This document shows positions 63,503 to 64,000 of a DNA stretch of 64,000 nt, piece by piece. How positions within the stretch are numbered: the stretch's first letter is position 1; every line of letters starts with the position of its first letter. Under the pieces are notes generated by a model. That model searched no databases. It had not been told where the DNA came from and was given only the letters and a program-made list of their open reading frames with translations. Source of the DNA: Streptococcus ratti FA-1 = DSM 20564 (GTDB lineage: Bacteria > Bacillota > Bacilli > Lactobacillales > Streptococcaceae); the NCBI RefSeq assembly GCF_000286075.1, contig NZ_AJTZ01000006.1:62001-126000 (forward strand). Direction: 5' to 3'. The position numbers were made by a program, and so were the translations under genes.

Positions 63503-64000
63503 TTAATCAACCCAGACATCTTCAAAAGCCACTGAAAGTTCTGGTTCTGGGCTGTCCTGAGCAAATTTGACAGCCTTTTCAATTTCCTTGGCAACCTCTG
63601 TTTCAATAGCATCGAGCTCCTCATCGCTAGCAATTTTATTGTCTGTCAAATAAGTACGGTATTTCTTCAGAGGATCCTTAGCCTTCCAGGCATCTACTTC
63701 TTCCTTGGTACGGTAAGCACCAGCGTCAGCAGTTGAATGTCCAAACCAGCGGTAAGACTCAACTTCGATGATAGCAGGACCCTTGCCTGCTCGCACATAG
63801 TCAATCACTTCCTGCATTTTTTCGTAAACAGCAATAACATCGTTGCCGTCTTCAACATAATATCCCGGAATACCATAAGCATCTGCACGCAGGTAAAGGT
63901 GAGGAATCTTAGTTGAATAATTAATATCCGTAGAAATTCCGTAACGGTTGTTGATAATAAAGAAGATAACCGGCAGATTCCAAACTGCAGCCAGATTGAC
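63503..64000 (-). CDS. pdhA: Pyruvate/acetoin dehydrogenase E1 component, alpha subunit (C-terminal part)
   Basis: The last 165 residues of the alpha subunit; the gene continues beyond the right edge. Visible: NLPVIFFIINNRYGISTDIN, ADAYGIPGYYVEDGNDVIAV, GPAIIEVESYRWFGHSTADA and the acidic C-terminus FEDVWVD. The NNRYGIST part is near the thiamine diphosphate site and the RWFGHSTAD loop is a conserved regulatory loop. It is first of the visible operon order E1 alpha, E1 beta, E2, E3, lplA. Confidence 0.93.
   Translation of the reverse strand, partial: VNLAAVWNLPVIFFIINNRYGISTDINYSTKIPHLYLRADAYGIPGYYVEDGNDVIAVYEKMQEVIDYVRAGKGPAIIEVESYRWFGHSTADAGAYRTKEEVDAWKAKDPLKKYRTYLTDNKIASDEELDAIETEVAKEIEKAVKFAQDSPEPELSVAFEDVWVD

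Overview
The window comes from a low-GC Gram-positive coccus of the genus Streptococcus, most likely the mutans group. Clues are the hrcA-grpE-dnaK-dnaJ cluster beside a secreted fructanase (fruA), the sloR metalloregulator beside mevalonate kinase, a lipoyl-bearing pyruvate/acetoin dehydrogenase operon followed by lplA and an amidohydrolase, and BOX-type intergenic repeats. From memory this gene order is close to that of S. mutans, but several losses and rearrangements suggest a relative. The species cannot be fixed from sequence reading alone.

Layout. 0-5.2 kb: heat-shock cluster on the minus strand (dnaJ partial, dnaK, grpE, hrcA) with two CIRCE operators and unusually long, highly structured spacers. 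5.2-9.9 kb: fruA with a decayed 3' end and a second coding remnant where a partner gene would sit. 10-14.7 kb: cell-wall enzymes (GH73 glucosaminidase, VanY-type peptidase), a phosphoglycerate-mutase-like phosphatase, DUF711 and ACT proteins, and an HdiR-like repressor. 14.8-17.5 kb: sloR, a fragment of sloC, and mevalonate kinase; the sloAB transporter genes are absent. 17.7-20.7 kb: an FMN reductase and a three-domain flavoprotein reductase. 20.9-25.2 kb: beta-glucoside PTS, 6-phospho-beta-glucosidase and a divergent RpiR regulator. 25.3-32.1 kb: GH38 mannosidase, three separate fructose-type PTS subunits and a divergent PRD regulator. 32.2-38.2 kb: a broken histidine kinase, an SdpI-like protein, rpsI-rplM with an L13-type leader, an XRE regulator with two related membrane proteins, degV and rlmB. 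38.2-45.5 kb: PadR and GyrI-like genes, mrnC-cysS-cysE-sseB-like-pnp. 45.5-48.6 kb: an accessory insert between pnp and rpsO, with an integrase remnant, an ArsR-MFS pair, copies of the rpsI 3' end and an ISL3 remnant. 48.8-55.5 kb: rpsO, adhE, an MFS gene, a Crp-like regulator and def. 55.5-64 kb: repeats, an amidohydrolase, lplA and the E3-E2-E1beta-E1alpha dehydrogenase genes.

Function. The window combines protein quality control, sugar capture and fermentation: fructan hydrolysis, two CcpA-type regulated PTS modules, Rex/AdhE redox balance and a lipoate-dependent 2-oxo-acid dehydrogenase with its lipoate ligase. The least explained structure is a repeated RNA-like element. It has three copies: two in the dnaK operon spacers and one isolated between two near-identical terminators near degV. 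The stems and one loop contact are maintained by compensatory changes. Three G-U pairs in the best studied copy would be A-C mismatches on the other strand, so the minus strand appears to be the RNA. I do not recognise it as a named family.
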